Below, piece by piece: positions 1 through 7,939 of a DNA stretch of 64,000 nucleotides. The notes below the pieces were generated by a model. It was not told the DNA's origin and did no database searches. It worked only from the letters and a program-made list of their open reading frames with translations. Every line of letters begins with the position of its first letter. Positions within the stretch are counted from its first letter, which is position 1. Source of the DNA: Actinocorallia sp. API 0066 (GTDB taxonomy: Bacteria > Actinomycetota > Actinomycetes > Streptosporangiales > Streptosporangiaceae). The stretch spans positions 62,001-126,000 of the forward strand of contig NZ_JAJLQY010000013.1 of assembly GCF_020991275.1 (NCBI RefSeq), read 5' to 3'. The position numbers and the translations under genes were made by a program.

Positions 1-254
1 ACGCCCGTACCGAGCTCCTCGGCGAGCAGGACGAGGTCCCGCACGCCCTCGCCGGAGACGCTGCCACCGCCGAGCTCCTCCGGCACGATCGTGGCGGCCC
101 AGCCGAGTTCGGCACCCTGCCGCCACCAGTCGCGGCTCCAGCGGGGCTCACCGTCCTTGAGGCCGCGGACGCGGTCGAGGGGGTACTCCTTTTCGAGGAG
201 CCTTCTGGCCGAGGTCTGGAAGAGCTTCTGATCCGACGAGAGCTCCAGCTCCAT
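1..254 (-). CDS. Acyl-CoA dehydrogenase, N-terminal part (cut by window edge)
   Basis: Translating the minus strand from the ATG at 252-254 gives MELELSSDQKLFQTSARRLL and continues open to the window edge, about 84 residues. The opening helix (SSDQKLFQTSARRLLEKE) and the GWAATIVPEELGG segment are typical of the N-terminal helical domain of acyl-CoA dehydrogenases, where the acyl chain and FAD pocket begins. A good ribosome site (GAGAGGAG) lies just upstream of the ATG. The family oxidises acyl-CoA to enoyl-CoA, which fits the hydratase, dehydrogenase and thiolase genes that follow. Catalytic residues lie outside the window, so substrate is unknown. Confidence 0.8.
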   Translation of the reverse strand, partial: MELELSSDQKLFQTSARRLLEKEYPLDRVRGLKDGEPRWSRDWWRQGAELGWAATIVPEELGGGSVSGEGVRDLVLLAEELGTG

Positions 255-513
255 CGAGACTCCTCTCATGCGCTGGGAAGGGGGAAACGTCCCTTACTGA
301 ACACGAGTGGACTACACTTGTCAATGTATCGAAGTATTAACCGGACCGCAGGCCACGAACCCCCGTCCCAGGAGGCCCCGGGCTGTGGGACGGGTCACGC
401 CGAAGGCGAAGGTCGTATGCTTTCGGGGTGGGATAAGTTCATGGTTGCCGAATACTCGAAACGTCAATACCTGACGTACCGACCCGTCGACCCGGTCGAG
501 AGGAGGGGCCGTC

Positions 514-909
514 ATGCCGCGCGAGTCCGTCGCCGCCACCGAGGTGCTGAAGGCGCTGAGCGACCCGATCCGGTGGAACATCGTCCAGCAGATCGCGCAG
601 GAGGAGGAGTTCGCCTGCAGCGTCCTGGAAGACACGCTGCCCGTCTCCAAGACCACGATCTCCTACCACACCAAGATCCTCACCCAGGCGGGGCTGATCG
701 AGGTGCACAAGCGCGGCCGCAACTACTTCTACACGCTGCGCCGCGACGTGCTGCGCGGCGTGATCGACGAGCTGTGGAAGCTCGCGCCCGGCCCGCGCCT
801 GGTGGAGAGCGCGGCACCCGAGCGGCCCGCCGCGCCGCCCGCCGAAGAGCCGCGCCTCGCCGCCGCGGCCGGGGACACCGACACCTCCTCCGGCCTGCTC
901 ACCTGGTAG
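514..909 (+). CDS. ArsR-family winged-helix transcriptional regulator
   Basis: 131 residues. The first 95 or so form a winged HTH: VLKALSDPIRWNIVQQIAQE is the classic ArsR opening helix pair, VSKTTISYHTKILTQAGLI the recognition helix, and KRGRNYFYTL the wing. The ArsR metal-binding CVC motif is absent; the single Cys at about residue 38 lies in FACSVLEDTLP. It is therefore more likely a ligand- or redox-responsive member, plausibly sensing a catabolite. The C-terminal 40 residues are Pro/Ala-rich and probably disordered. It sits divergent to the acyl-CoA dehydrogenase and upstream of the crotonase, so it may control this catabolic island (inference). Confidence 0.85.
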   Translation: MPRESVAATEVLKALSDPIRWNIVQQIAQEEEFACSVLEDTLPVSKTTISYHTKILTQAGLIEVHKRGRNYFYTLRRDVLRGVIDELWKLAPGPRLVESAAPERPAAPPAEEPRLAAAAGDTDTSSGLLTW

Positions 910-996
910 CCCCGCGCGGCGGCGCGCCCCGTCGGGTCCCGCGCGGGCCCGGCGCCGCTGTAGCGTGTCGGGCCTGACGACAGAAGGGATCCGTTC

Positions 997-1794
997 ATGG
1001 CGGCCGCCTCCAGCGACGCGGTGGTGCTCACCGAACCGGGGCCGGGGGTCCGCCTCGTGACCCTGAACCGGCCCGGCGTGCGCAACGCGATGACCGCGGA
1101 GATGACCGCGGCCTGGGACACCGCGATCGACGCCGTCGCCGCCGACCGCGAGACCCGGGTGCTGGTGGTCACCGGCGCGGGCAGCTCGTTCTGTTCCGGC
1201 GCCGACCTCTCCTGGCTCGACCAGGGTTCCGCCGACGACGTCACCATCGACCGGCTGCGCGACCGGATGCTCCCGTTCTACCGGAGCTGGCTGCGGCCGC
1301 GCGCCCTGCCGTTCCCGGTGATCGCCGCCGTCAACGGGCCCGCCGTAGGCGCGGGGGTCTGCCTGACGCTCGCCTGCGACCTGCGTTACGCGTCGCGCAC
1401 CGCGCGCTTCAGCACCCCGTTCATCTTCCGGGGCACCCACGGCGGCATGGCTTCGACGTGGCTGCTTCCCGAGGCGATCGGCGTCACCCGCGCCCGCGAG
1501 ATGCTCTTCACCGGCCGCGAGGTGGAACCCGGCCAGGCGCTCGACTGGGGCCTGGTGACGGGCGTCGCCGACGACGCGCTGGCCGCCGCGCTGGAGTCGG
1601 CGGCCCGGATCGCCGAGGCCGCCCCGATCGCGCTGCGCCTCACCAAGACGGGCCTGGAGCAGTCCGCCGCCGGGCTGGAAGCCTCGCTCCAGTGGGAGGC
1701 GCTCGCCCAACCCGTCACGATGACCACCTCCGATCTGCACGAGGGCATCGCCGCCTTCCGCGAGAACCGCCCGCCCCGCTTCCGCGGCCGCTAG
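997..1794 (+). CDS. Enoyl-CoA hydratase/isomerase (crotonase) family protein
   Basis: 265 residues, normal length for a crotonase. The two oxyanion-hole segments are present: SSFCSGADLSW at about 63-73 and NGPAVGAGVCLTLACD at about 113-128. By rough alignment by eye, the first of the two hydratase glutamates is replaced (STPFIF region, about 139-144) while the second is kept in TRAREM. The protein may therefore be an isomerase, a CoA-ester hydrolase or a variant hydratase. ATG preceded by AGAAGGGA. It follows the ArsR gene by 87 bases and belongs with the beta-oxidation-type genes here. Acts on a cytoplasmic acyl-CoA thioester; substrate unknown. Confidence 0.85.
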   Translation: MAAASSDAVVLTEPGPGVRLVTLNRPGVRNAMTAEMTAAWDTAIDAVAADRETRVLVVTGAGSSFCSGADLSWLDQGSADDVTIDRLRDRMLPFYRSWLRPRALPFPVIAAVNGPAVGAGVCLTLACDLRYASRTARFSTPFIFRGTHGGMASTWLLPEAIGVTRAREMLFTGREVEPGQALDWGLVTGVADDALAAALESAARIAEAAPIALRLTKTGLEQSAAGLEASLQWEALAQPVTMTTSDLHEGIAAFRENRPPRFRGR

Positions 1795-1804
1795 CCGGAG
1801 CCCG

Positions 1805-2632
1805 TCAGCCGACGGCGCGGATGCCGGGGCCGTGGCGGGCGTCGATCTCGCTGACGGCGCTGAGGGCCGCGCGGCGTCCGGCGGCCATGACGGCGTGCGC
1901 GTCCGGCGGGGCGGCGTCGGCACGGTGCGGGGCGTGCGCGGCGTAGAGGCCGGGGACGGCGGGGCGGCCGCCCATGAGCACGGCGCCGGTCTCCTCGTCG
2001 ACGGCAAGGGCGGGCTGGCGCGTGACGGGCACCGTGTCGCGGTCGGCGCACCAGCGGCGGACGGCGAGTTCGGGGGTGTCCGCGCCCGCGTCGCGTTCGG
2101 CCCAGCGGGCGCGTTTGGGCGTCTCGTGTTCCTCGCCGAGCCTGCCGCGCGCCGCCGTCCAGGTGGCGGGCCCGACGAACTCCCAGTGCCGGGCGTCCAC
2201 GGCGAGCACCACCGACGAGCAGGCGAGTTCGCCGACGTCGAAGCGCGCCGCCCAGACCGCGTCGGCGGCCCTGCCGAGCGCGGGCGCGACCTTCCCGAGG
2301 CCGTGCAGCCACCGGTGCCCGACCGTCGCGGCCGAGCGGCGGGGCAGTGCCGCGTAGCCGAGCCCGCACACCTCGCCCGCCGCGACGACGAGCTCGTGTG
2401 CCCGGTGCTGGGCGCGGATGTCCACGCCCGCCTCGCGCACGGCGGCCCGGAGCCCGGACCGCAGCAGCACCGCCGCCCGGACGGCACGGGGCGCGTGCAG
2501 CCACGGTTCGGCGAGCGGGGCGCCGTCCAGCACCAGCACGCGCGCGCCGGCGTGCGCCGCCGCGAGGGCGGCCGCGGCGCCCGCCACGCCGAAGCCGACG
2601 ACCACCACATCGACATGTCCGTCCAGCGCCAT
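1805..2632 (-). CDS. FAD-dependent oxidoreductase, fumarate-reductase/ketosteroid-dehydrogenase-like
   Basis: 275 residues. The N-terminus is a dinucleotide-binding Rossmann motif (VVVVGFGVAGAAAALAA, about 9-25, then VLVLD), as in succinate dehydrogenase/fumarate reductase and 3-ketosteroid dehydrogenase flavoproteins. The C-terminal region has GAVLMGGRPAVPGLYAAH, resembling the second FAD-contact stretch of those enzymes. At 275 residues it is much shorter than the usual 450-570, and the middle substrate domain appears reduced, so the activity is uncertain. It converges with the crotonase gene and lies 217 bases downstream of the LacI-type regulator. The upstream gap holds two palindromes that may be its operators. 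Confidence 0.6.
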   Translation of the reverse strand: MALDGHVDVVVVGFGVAGAAAALAAAHAGARVLVLDGAPLAEPWLHAPRAVRAAVLLRSGLRAAVREAGVDIRAQHRAHELVVAAGEVCGLGYAALPRRSAATVGHRWLHGLGKVAPALGRAADAVWAARFDVGELACSSVVLAVDARHWEFVGPATWTAARGRLGEEHETPKRARWAERDAGADTPELAVRRWCADRDTVPVTRQPALAVDEETGAVLMGGRPAVPGLYAAHAPHRADAAPPDAHAVMAAGRRAALSAVSEIDARHGPGIRAVG

Positions 2633-2721
2633 CGGCCAGCCTCCTCGCCAGCACGGCCTCGCGGGTGGGTGGCCCGCAAAGCAGCTCCTCCGTCGACGCT
2701 GCTCACCCTATGAACCTCTGG

Positions 2722-2810
2722 TGACACGTGTCAACGCTTCCACAAACGCAAAACCCCCACCACCTCGGCCTTTTCCGGGCGCCCTGCCCCGAGCGAGCTG
2801 ACACGCGTCA
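2722..2810. promoter_or_regulatory. Twin palindromic operator-like sites
   Basis: TGACACGTGTCA at 2722-2733 is a perfect 12-base palindrome. A second, near-perfect copy, TGACACGCGTCA, lies at 2799-2810. Both are within the 217-base gap upstream of the FAD oxidoreductase gene (minus strand). Paired similar palindromes in a promoter region suggest a dimeric repressor site. Which regulator binds is not shown by the sequence; the neighbouring LacI-type protein is one candidate. Confidence 0.5.
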
Positions 2811-2849
2811 CCTCCCATGTCGCGCAAGCATGCGGTGGAACAAGCGGAA

Positions 2850-3869
2850 TCAGGTGGTTTCGCCCTGGACGATCCGGAAGGCTTCCTCGGGTGTGGCGCG
2901 GCGGATCTCGGCGCCGCCGTAGCCCTTGGCGAGCGCCTGGATGATGTGGCCCAGCGAGACGGGCACGTCGGCGGCCACCGTGGTGAGGCGCGGGGAGATC
3001 ACCTGGCCCACGGGCGCGTACTCGACGCCGATGACGGCGAAATCCGACGGCACGGCTAGGCCGAGCGTCTTGGCGGCCTCACCAAGGGCGATCGCCACGA
3101 GGTCGTTGTAGCAGGCCACACCGAGGGGCGTGCCGGTGCGCGGCAGCATCTCCTCCAGCACCTTGCGTGCGCCGGAGCGCTCCAGAGGCACCCTGACGTA
3201 CAGCGGCGCGGGCAGGCCCTCCTGCTCGCAGTAGGCCGTGACGGCGTCCGCGCGCATCTGCCCGTAGGGGTCGTCACGCTCGTCGGAGAGGAACGCGTAG
3301 GCGAGCCGTCCGTGGCCCCTGCCGTGCAGGTGCCGGGCCTGGAGTTCGCCGATGGCCGTGTTGAAGTCGGGCTTCTCGTGCTCGGCGACGAGCGGGCAGC
3401 CGACCTCGGCGAGGAACTCGATGTCCCGGCCGGACAGGCCGCCGAGATCCACAACGCCGGCGGGCCGGAGCGTCTCGACCAGGTGCTGGAGCCGCTTGGA
3501 CGTGGCGTTCTCCGCCCGCGACACGCTGAAGTGCACGACGGGGCTGAGCCCCACTTTCTCGATCTCGCCGGACAGCACCTCCACCACGTTCTGGAGGTTC
3601 GTGAACGTCGTGTACGGGACGACGAGCACGATGAAGTCGCTGCGGCCCATGACGAGCGCGCGGCCCGCCGCCGAGCGCACGTAGCCGAGGGCGAGCGCCG
3701 CCCTGCGGACCCGTTCGACGGTGTCGGCGCTGAACCGTTCGACCTGGTTGTTCAGCACGTGGCTGACGGTCGCCCTGGACACGCCGGCGAGGCGGGCGAC
3801 GTCCACGCTGGTGGCCGGGCGCGTCCGCGTGGGGACGGCCGGCTCCTCGTTCACCGGCTGCCCTGGCAC
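2850..3869 (-). CDS. LacI-family transcriptional regulator
   Basis: The N-terminal HTH reads TSVDVARLAGVSRATVSHVL, the LacI signature (T-VA--AGVS-ATVS-VLN), followed by the hinge helix region and a periplasmic-binding-protein-like sensor domain (FIVLVVPYTTF; GVACYNDLVAIALGEAAK; VPSDFAVIGVE). I place the start at the GTG at 3867-3869, preceded by CGGGAGA, giving 339 residues. A longer frame to 3947 would add 26 residues unlike the family. The regulator diverges from the thiolase operon and lies upstream of the FAD oxidoreductase, so it probably controls the acyl-CoA cluster. The ligand is unknown; despite the family's sugar-binding ancestry, the neighbours suggest a non-sugar effector. Confidence 0.88.
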   Translation of the reverse strand: MPGQPVNEEPAVPTRTRPATSVDVARLAGVSRATVSHVLNNQVERFSADTVERVRRAALALGYVRSAAGRALVMGRSDFIVLVVPYTTFTNLQNVVEVLSGEIEKVGLSPVVHFSVSRAENATSKRLQHLVETLRPAGVVDLGGLSGRDIEFLAEVGCPLVAEHEKPDFNTAIGELQARHLHGRGHGRLAYAFLSDERDDPYGQMRADAVTAYCEQEGLPAPLYVRVPLERSGARKVLEEMLPRTGTPLGVACYNDLVAIALGEAAKTLGLAVPSDFAVIGVEYAPVGQVISPRLTTVAADVPVSLGHIIQALAKGYGGAEIRRATPEEAFRIVQGETT

Positions 3870-3964
3870 ATGGTCTCCCGAGAAGGTCAAAACGCTCGTC
3901 ACCACCGTACGGCAGAGGGCGGCCACGGCGCGCATCGGTACGGCCACGGCCGACCCAACTCGAT

Positions 3965-3992
3965 CGATACATTTACGAATTTAGAAATATCG
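3965..3992. promoter_or_regulatory. AT-rich promoter segment with weak dyad
   Basis: In the gap between the divergent LacI-type and thiolase genes there is a markedly AT-rich stretch flanked by CGATA (3965-3969) and TATCG (3988-3992), an imperfect inverted repeat. It is the most promoter-like segment here and a reasonable site for the LacI-type regulator. The internal symmetry is poor, so this is tentative. Confidence 0.35.
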
Positions 3993-4069
3993 GTTAAGGT
4001 GCGAACGTCGCCGGGCGGCGCCGCGCCCGGCGGCACACCAGCCGAAGCGAAGGACTGTGAGGTGGCCCC

Positions 4070-5233
4070 GTGCCCGAAGCCGTGATCGTCAGTGCGGTCC
4101 GCACCCCCGTCGGAACCGCCAGAAAGGGCACGCTCGCCGCGACCCCCGCCGAGGACCTCGCGGTGCACGTGCTGCGCGAGGCGGTCCGCAGGTCGGGCCT
4201 GGCGCCCGAGCGGTTCGACGACGTCATCTTCGGCGAGACGCTCTACGGCGGCGGCGACCTCGCCCGACACGCGGCCGTCGCGGCGGGCATGGCGCACGTG
4301 CCGGGCGTCGCGGTGAACCGGCACTGCGCGAGCGGCCTGACCGCGCTCGGCATGGCGGCCGCCGGTATCCGGGCCGGATCGGAGCGCGCCGTCGTGGCGG
4401 GCGGCGTGAACTCGTCGTCGCTCGGCCCCGCGCTCTCCTGGCCGGAGCCGCACTCCCCCGAGCGCCGTACCCCGCCGACGTTCCCCTACACCGAGGACGC
4501 CAACGACTTCACCGACCTGACCGTAGGCTGGAACGTCGCTCAGAAGTACGGGCTGACCCGCGCGGAGATGGACGCCTGGGCGCTGCGCTCGCACCAGCGG
4601 GCCGTCACCGCGACGGCGGTCGGCCTGTTCACCGACGAGATCGCCCCGATCAAGGTGACGCTCCCGGACGGCTCCGTCGTGGAGTTCGCCGCCGACGAGC
4701 ACCCCAGGGCGACCACCACCCTGGAGAAGATGGCCGCGCTCAAGCCGCTGCGCCCCGACATCGAGGGCTACTCGATCACCGCCGGGAACGCGTGCGGCAC
4801 CAACGACGGCGCGGCCGCCCTCGCCGTCCTCGCCGACGACCTCGCCGCCGCAGAGGGCATCACCCCGCTCGCGACGATCCTGGCGTGGACGTCGGTCGGC
4901 GTCGATCCGAAGTACACGGGCGTCGGCGCGATCGACGCGGCCACCAAGATCCTCGCCAAGACAGGGCTCTCCGTCGCTGACATCGACCTGTGGGAGATCA
5001 ACGAGGCGTTCGCGTCGGTACCCGTCGCGGCCTGCAAGGTCCTCGGCATCGCGGAGGACAGGGTGAACGTGTACGGCAGCGGATGCAGCCTCGGCCACCC
5101 GATCGCCGCGACCGGCGCCCGCATGGTCACCACGCTGGTGCACGAGCTGCGCCGCAGGGGCGGCGGCACCGGCCTGGCCACCCTGTGCGCGGGCGGCGGC
5201 CAGGGCGGCGCCCTCGTCGTCCAGGTGCCCTGA
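4070..5233 (+). CDS. Acetyl-CoA C-acyltransferase (thiolase)
   Basis: 387 residues, full thiolase length. Active-site elements are intact: nucleophile Cys in NRHCASGLTA (about residue 86), NEAFASVP with the family Asn-Glu-Ala-Phe motif, GSGCSLGHPIAATGARM carrying the catalytic His, and the general-base Cys in LCAGGGQGGA near the C-terminus. The start is GTG at 4070. The enzyme cleaves 3-oxoacyl-CoA with CoA (or condenses two acyl-CoAs). Gene order thiolase, 3-hydroxyacyl-CoA dehydrogenase, carboxyltransferase indicates a beta-oxidation-like or side-chain/ring-degradation role. A hairpin lies between it and the next gene. Confidence 0.92.
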   Translation: MPEAVIVSAVRTPVGTARKGTLAATPAEDLAVHVLREAVRRSGLAPERFDDVIFGETLYGGGDLARHAAVAAGMAHVPGVAVNRHCASGLTALGMAAAGIRAGSERAVVAGGVNSSSLGPALSWPEPHSPERRTPPTFPYTEDANDFTDLTVGWNVAQKYGLTRAEMDAWALRSHQRAVTATAVGLFTDEIAPIKVTLPDGSVVEFAADEHPRATTTLEKMAALKPLRPDIEGYSITAGNACGTNDGAAALAVLADDLAAAEGITPLATILAWTSVGVDPKYTGVGAIDAATKILAKTGLSVADIDLWEINEAFASVPVAACKVLGIAEDRVNVYGSGCSLGHPIAATGARMVTTLVHELRRRGGGTGLATLCAGGGQGGALVVQVP

Positions 5234-5247
5234 CCGCGAACCACCCG

Positions 5248-5272
5248 GCCGCCCGGACGCGATCCGGGCGGC
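5248..5272. terminator. Intergenic hairpin after thiolase
   Basis: GCCGCCCGGA (5248-5257) pairs perfectly with TCCGGGCGGC (5263-5272) across a 5-base loop, 15 bases after the thiolase stop. There is no U-tract. In high-GC actinobacteria such stems can terminate or attenuate transcription, so expression of the downstream gene may be partly reduced. Confidence 0.5.
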
Positions 5273-5302
5273 GCCCTGCTCACCCGCCGAGGTACTTCCA
5301 GC

Positions 5303-6157
5303 ATGAACATCAGCAAGATCGCGGTCGTCGGCTGCGGCACCATGGGCGGCGGCATCGTCCAGCTCGCCGCCCAGCACGGGCTCGACGTCGTCGGCGTCGA
5401 GGCGTCCGAGGCCGGGGTCGCGGCGGCGCGCGCGCGGATCGACGCCGGCCTCGACGACGCCGCCGCGCGCGGCCGGATCACCGCCCAACAGGCCGCGCAC
5501 GCGCGCACCGCCTACACCCTCACGACCGACCTCACCGAGATCACCAAGGCCGACCTCGTCGTCGAGGCGGTGTACGAGGACGTCGAGCTGAAGCGCGGCC
5601 TGCTCGCGGAGATCGACCGGCTGGTCGGCCCCGACACCCTCATCGCGTCCAACACCTCGACCATCCCGCTCGTTGTGCTCGCCGCCGCGACGTCACGCCC
5701 GTCGCAGGTGGTCGGGCTGCACTTCTTCAACCCGGTGCCCGCGATGCGGCTGATCGAGGTGATCCGGACGCCCGTCACCGAACAGCCCTGCATCGACGCG
5801 CTTACGGCGTTCGCCGAGAGCCTCGGCAAGTCGCCGGTCCTCGTCAACGACGTGCCGGGCTTTGTGGGGAACCTGCTTATCGTCCCCTACCTCTTGGACG
5901 CCATCAGGGCGTTCGAGCGCGGCGTGGCCGACATGGAGTCCATCGACGCCGTCATCACACTCGGCTTCAACCACCGGATGGGGCCGTTCCGGCTGAGCGA
6001 CCTCATCGGCCTCGACATCGTGCACGACATGGCCGCCTCGATGTACGAGGAGTACAGGGATCCGCGCTACTTCCCGCCGCCCCTCCTGAAGCAGTACGTG
6101 CGGCTCGGCTGGCTGGGCCGCAAGACCGGGCGGGGCTTCTACACCTATGACGGCTGA
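5303..6157 (+). CDS. 3-hydroxyacyl-CoA / 3-hydroxybutyryl-CoA dehydrogenase
   Basis: 284 residues, the size of bacterial single-function 3-hydroxybutyryl-CoA dehydrogenases (282-285). The NAD-binding motif VVGCGTMGGG is at about 8-17. NTSTIPL, the catalytic-His segment GLHFFNPVPAMRLIEVI, and VNDVPGFVGNLL follow in family order. The C-terminal substrate domain ends LGRKTGRGFYTYD, also a family hallmark. It oxidises L-3-hydroxyacyl-CoA to the 3-oxo form used by the upstream thiolase. Its last 11 bases overlap the start of the carboxyltransferase gene, implying translational coupling. Confidence 0.93.
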   Translation: MNISKIAVVGCGTMGGGIVQLAAQHGLDVVGVEASEAGVAAARARIDAGLDDAAARGRITAQQAAHARTAYTLTTDLTEITKADLVVEAVYEDVELKRGLLAEIDRLVGPDTLIASNTSTIPLVVLAAATSRPSQVVGLHFFNPVPAMRLIEVIRTPVTEQPCIDALTAFAESLGKSPVLVNDVPGFVGNLLIVPYLLDAIRAFERGVADMESIDAVITLGFNHRMGPFRLSDLIGLDIVHDMAASMYEEYRDPRYFPPPLLKQYVRLGWLGRKTGRGFYTYDG

Positions 6158-7565
6158 CGCGCTCTCCCCCGCCCCGCCCGGCGTCGAGGTGCGGGAGTGC
6201 TGGGACGACGACCTGCGCTCCGCCGACGTGCTCGGCTTCCCCGGCTACGCGGTGCCCGAGGCGTCCGACGAGTCCGTGCGCACCGCGCTGATCGACCTGC
6301 GCGGCGCCCCGGCGGTGTGGATCGACTGCGACTTCCGGCGCTCGGGCGGCACCATGGGCGCCGTCGCGGGGGTGCGGATCGTCAGGGCGTTCGACCGTGC
6401 GCGCGCGGCAGGGCTCCCCGTCGCGCAGACGGTGTCGACGGGCGGGGCGCGGCTCCAGGAGGGGATGATCTCCCTGCTGCAGATGCCGCGCACCGTCTCG
6501 GCGGCGGCCCGGCACGCGGCGGCGGGCCTGCGCTCGGCCGCCTACCTGCGCTCGCCCACGACGGGCGGGGTGTTCGCCTCGTTCGCCTCCCTCGCCGACC
6601 TGCGGGCCGCCCAGCCGGACGCGACCATCGGGTTCGGCGGGCCACGGGTCGTCGCCGAGGTCACCGGGGCCTACCCGCCGCCGTCGTCGCACACCGCCGA
6701 GTCGGCGCTCCGCCACGGGACCATCGACGCGATCGTGCCTCCCGAGCGGTGCTGGGACTGGCTCGCGGCAGCCGTAGGGGCGGCGGACGGCTACCGTCTC
6801 GTGCCTCCGCCGGGACGGCCCTCCACGCCTGATCCGAGCCCGGCGCGTCCCGACCCCTACGAGCACCTGTTGCGCGCGCGCGGTTCCCGCCGTCCGTCCG
6901 GGCTGGAGTGGGCGGCGTGGCTCACCGACTCCTGGGTGGAGATAGGCGGCGCCGACCCTGCGATCCGGGCCGGGGTCGCCGCCTTGGCCGGGCGACGGGT
7001 CGTCGTCATCACGATGGACCGCTTCGCCGGACGCACCCCCGGCGCGCCCGGACCCGCCGCCTTCCGGCTCGCCCAGCGCGCCGTCGGGCTCGCGGGACGG
7101 CTCGGGCTGCCCGTGCTCACCCTCGTGGACACGCCCGGCGCCGACCCCCGGCCCGACTCCGAGGCGCACGGCGTCGCCGGGGAGATCGCCAGGACGCTGC
7201 TGGCGCTCGCCGAACTGCCGTCGCCGAGCGTCTGCCTCGTCGTCGGGGAGGGCGGCAGCGGCGGCGCCATCGCGCTCGCGCACACCGACCGGCTGCTCGT
7301 CCTGGACGGCGCGGCCTTCTCCGTCATCGGGCCGGAGGCGGGCGCCGCCGTGCTGTACCGGGACTCCGGCCGCGCCCCCGAACTCACCCGCGCGCTGCGG
7401 ATCACCCCGCGCGACCTGCTGCGGCTCGGCGTCGCGGACGCGGTGCTGCCCGAGGACGCCGCCGCGGTGCGCGCCGCCGTCGCCGCCGCGCTGGCGCACG
7501 CGCGCCCCGGCAGCCGCGACGGCAGGCCGGACGCCGCGACGGCGGCCGCCGTGACCACCCACTGA
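6147..7565 (+). CDS. Fused AccD/AccA-like carboxyltransferase
   Basis: 472 residues with two crotonase-fold carboxyltransferase halves. The N-terminal half (about 1-225) resembles AccD/MdcD-type subunits (VSTGGARLQEGMISLLQM, then TTGGVFASF and IGFGGPRVV) but lacks the AccD zinc finger. The C-terminal half (about 240-470) resembles AccA, with VDTPGADPRPDSEAHG, VVGEGGSGGAIAL and FSVIGPEAGAAVLYRD. No biotin carboxylase or biotin carrier gene lies nearby. It may use a carrier encoded elsewhere, or act as an acyl-CoA carboxylase or decarboxylase specific to this pathway. It overlaps the dehydrogenase gene by 11 bases, which ties it to the acyl-CoA cluster. Confidence 0.75.
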   Translation: MTADALSPAPPGVEVRECWDDDLRSADVLGFPGYAVPEASDESVRTALIDLRGAPAVWIDCDFRRSGGTMGAVAGVRIVRAFDRARAAGLPVAQTVSTGGARLQEGMISLLQMPRTVSAAARHAAAGLRSAAYLRSPTTGGVFASFASLADLRAAQPDATIGFGGPRVVAEVTGAYPPPSSHTAESALRHGTIDAIVPPERCWDWLAAAVGAADGYRLVPPPGRPSTPDPSPARPDPYEHLLRARGSRRPSGLEWAAWLTDSWVEIGGADPAIRAGVAALAGRRVVVITMDRFAGRTPGAPGPAAFRLAQRAVGLAGRLGLPVLTLVDTPGADPRPDSEAHGVAGEIARTLLALAELPSPSVCLVVGEGGSGGAIALAHTDRLLVLDGAAFSVIGPEAGAAVLYRDSGRAPELTRALRITPRDLLRLGVADAVLPEDAAAVRAAVAAALAHARPGSRDGRPDAATAAAVTTH

Positions 7566-7591
7566 CCACCCCACCCAGAAAGGACACACCA

Positions 7592-7939
7592 GTGGCCAGA
7601 GCAGCCCTGCTCGCGTTCAGCAGCCCGGTGCCGGGACGCACCGAGGAACTGACCGAGTGGTACGACAAGGTCCACATCCCCGACGTGCGCGCCGCGATCC
7701 CCGCGATCGACCGTGTCGTGCGCTACCGGATTGTTGAGGAGGTCGAGGAGAGCGCCGGGGAGCCCCGGTTCGTCACCGTGTACGAGATCCCCGACGGGGA
7801 CGTCGCCGACGCCTCGGCCCGGCTCACCGCGGCGCTCCGGGGCGGCGGCATGGCGCTGTCGCCCGCGCTGGACCTCGCCGACCGACCGCCCGTGATCCAG
7901 TGGGCCGTCGCCGAGTCGGCCGAAGGAGACGCGCCGTGA
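7592..7939 (+). CDS. Small EthD/DUF4286-like dimeric alpha-beta barrel protein
   Basis: 115 residues from a GTG at 7592 with the ribosome site AGAAAGGA. The pattern ALLAFSSPVPGRTEELTEWYDKVHIPDV, a long helix, RYRIVEE and FVTVYEI matches small dimeric ferredoxin-like barrel proteins of the EthD/DUF4286 type, often found in catabolic and polyketide clusters. The conserved W-Y-x-x-VHIPD segment is clear. Function is inferred only: such proteins may be accessory enzymes or cofactor-free oxygenase-like. Its stop overlaps the GTG of the next gene (GTGA), so the two are probably co-translated. Confidence 0.65.
   Translation: MARAALLAFSSPVPGRTEELTEWYDKVHIPDVRAAIPAIDRVVRYRIVEEVEESAGEPRFVTVYEIPDGDVADASARLTAALRGGGMALSPALDLADRPPVIQWAVAESAEGDAP

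Noticed and set aside
439-2727. A 762-codon open frame on the minus strand across the ArsR, crotonase and FAD genes
   Set aside because: Product is low-complexity Arg/Pro/Ala and antisense to genes with clear families; typical shadow frame in high-GC DNA.
3899-5500. A 533-codon minus-strand frame over the thiolase gene
   Set aside because: Repetitive Gly/Arg/Ala composition; the plus-strand thiolase has intact catalytic motifs.
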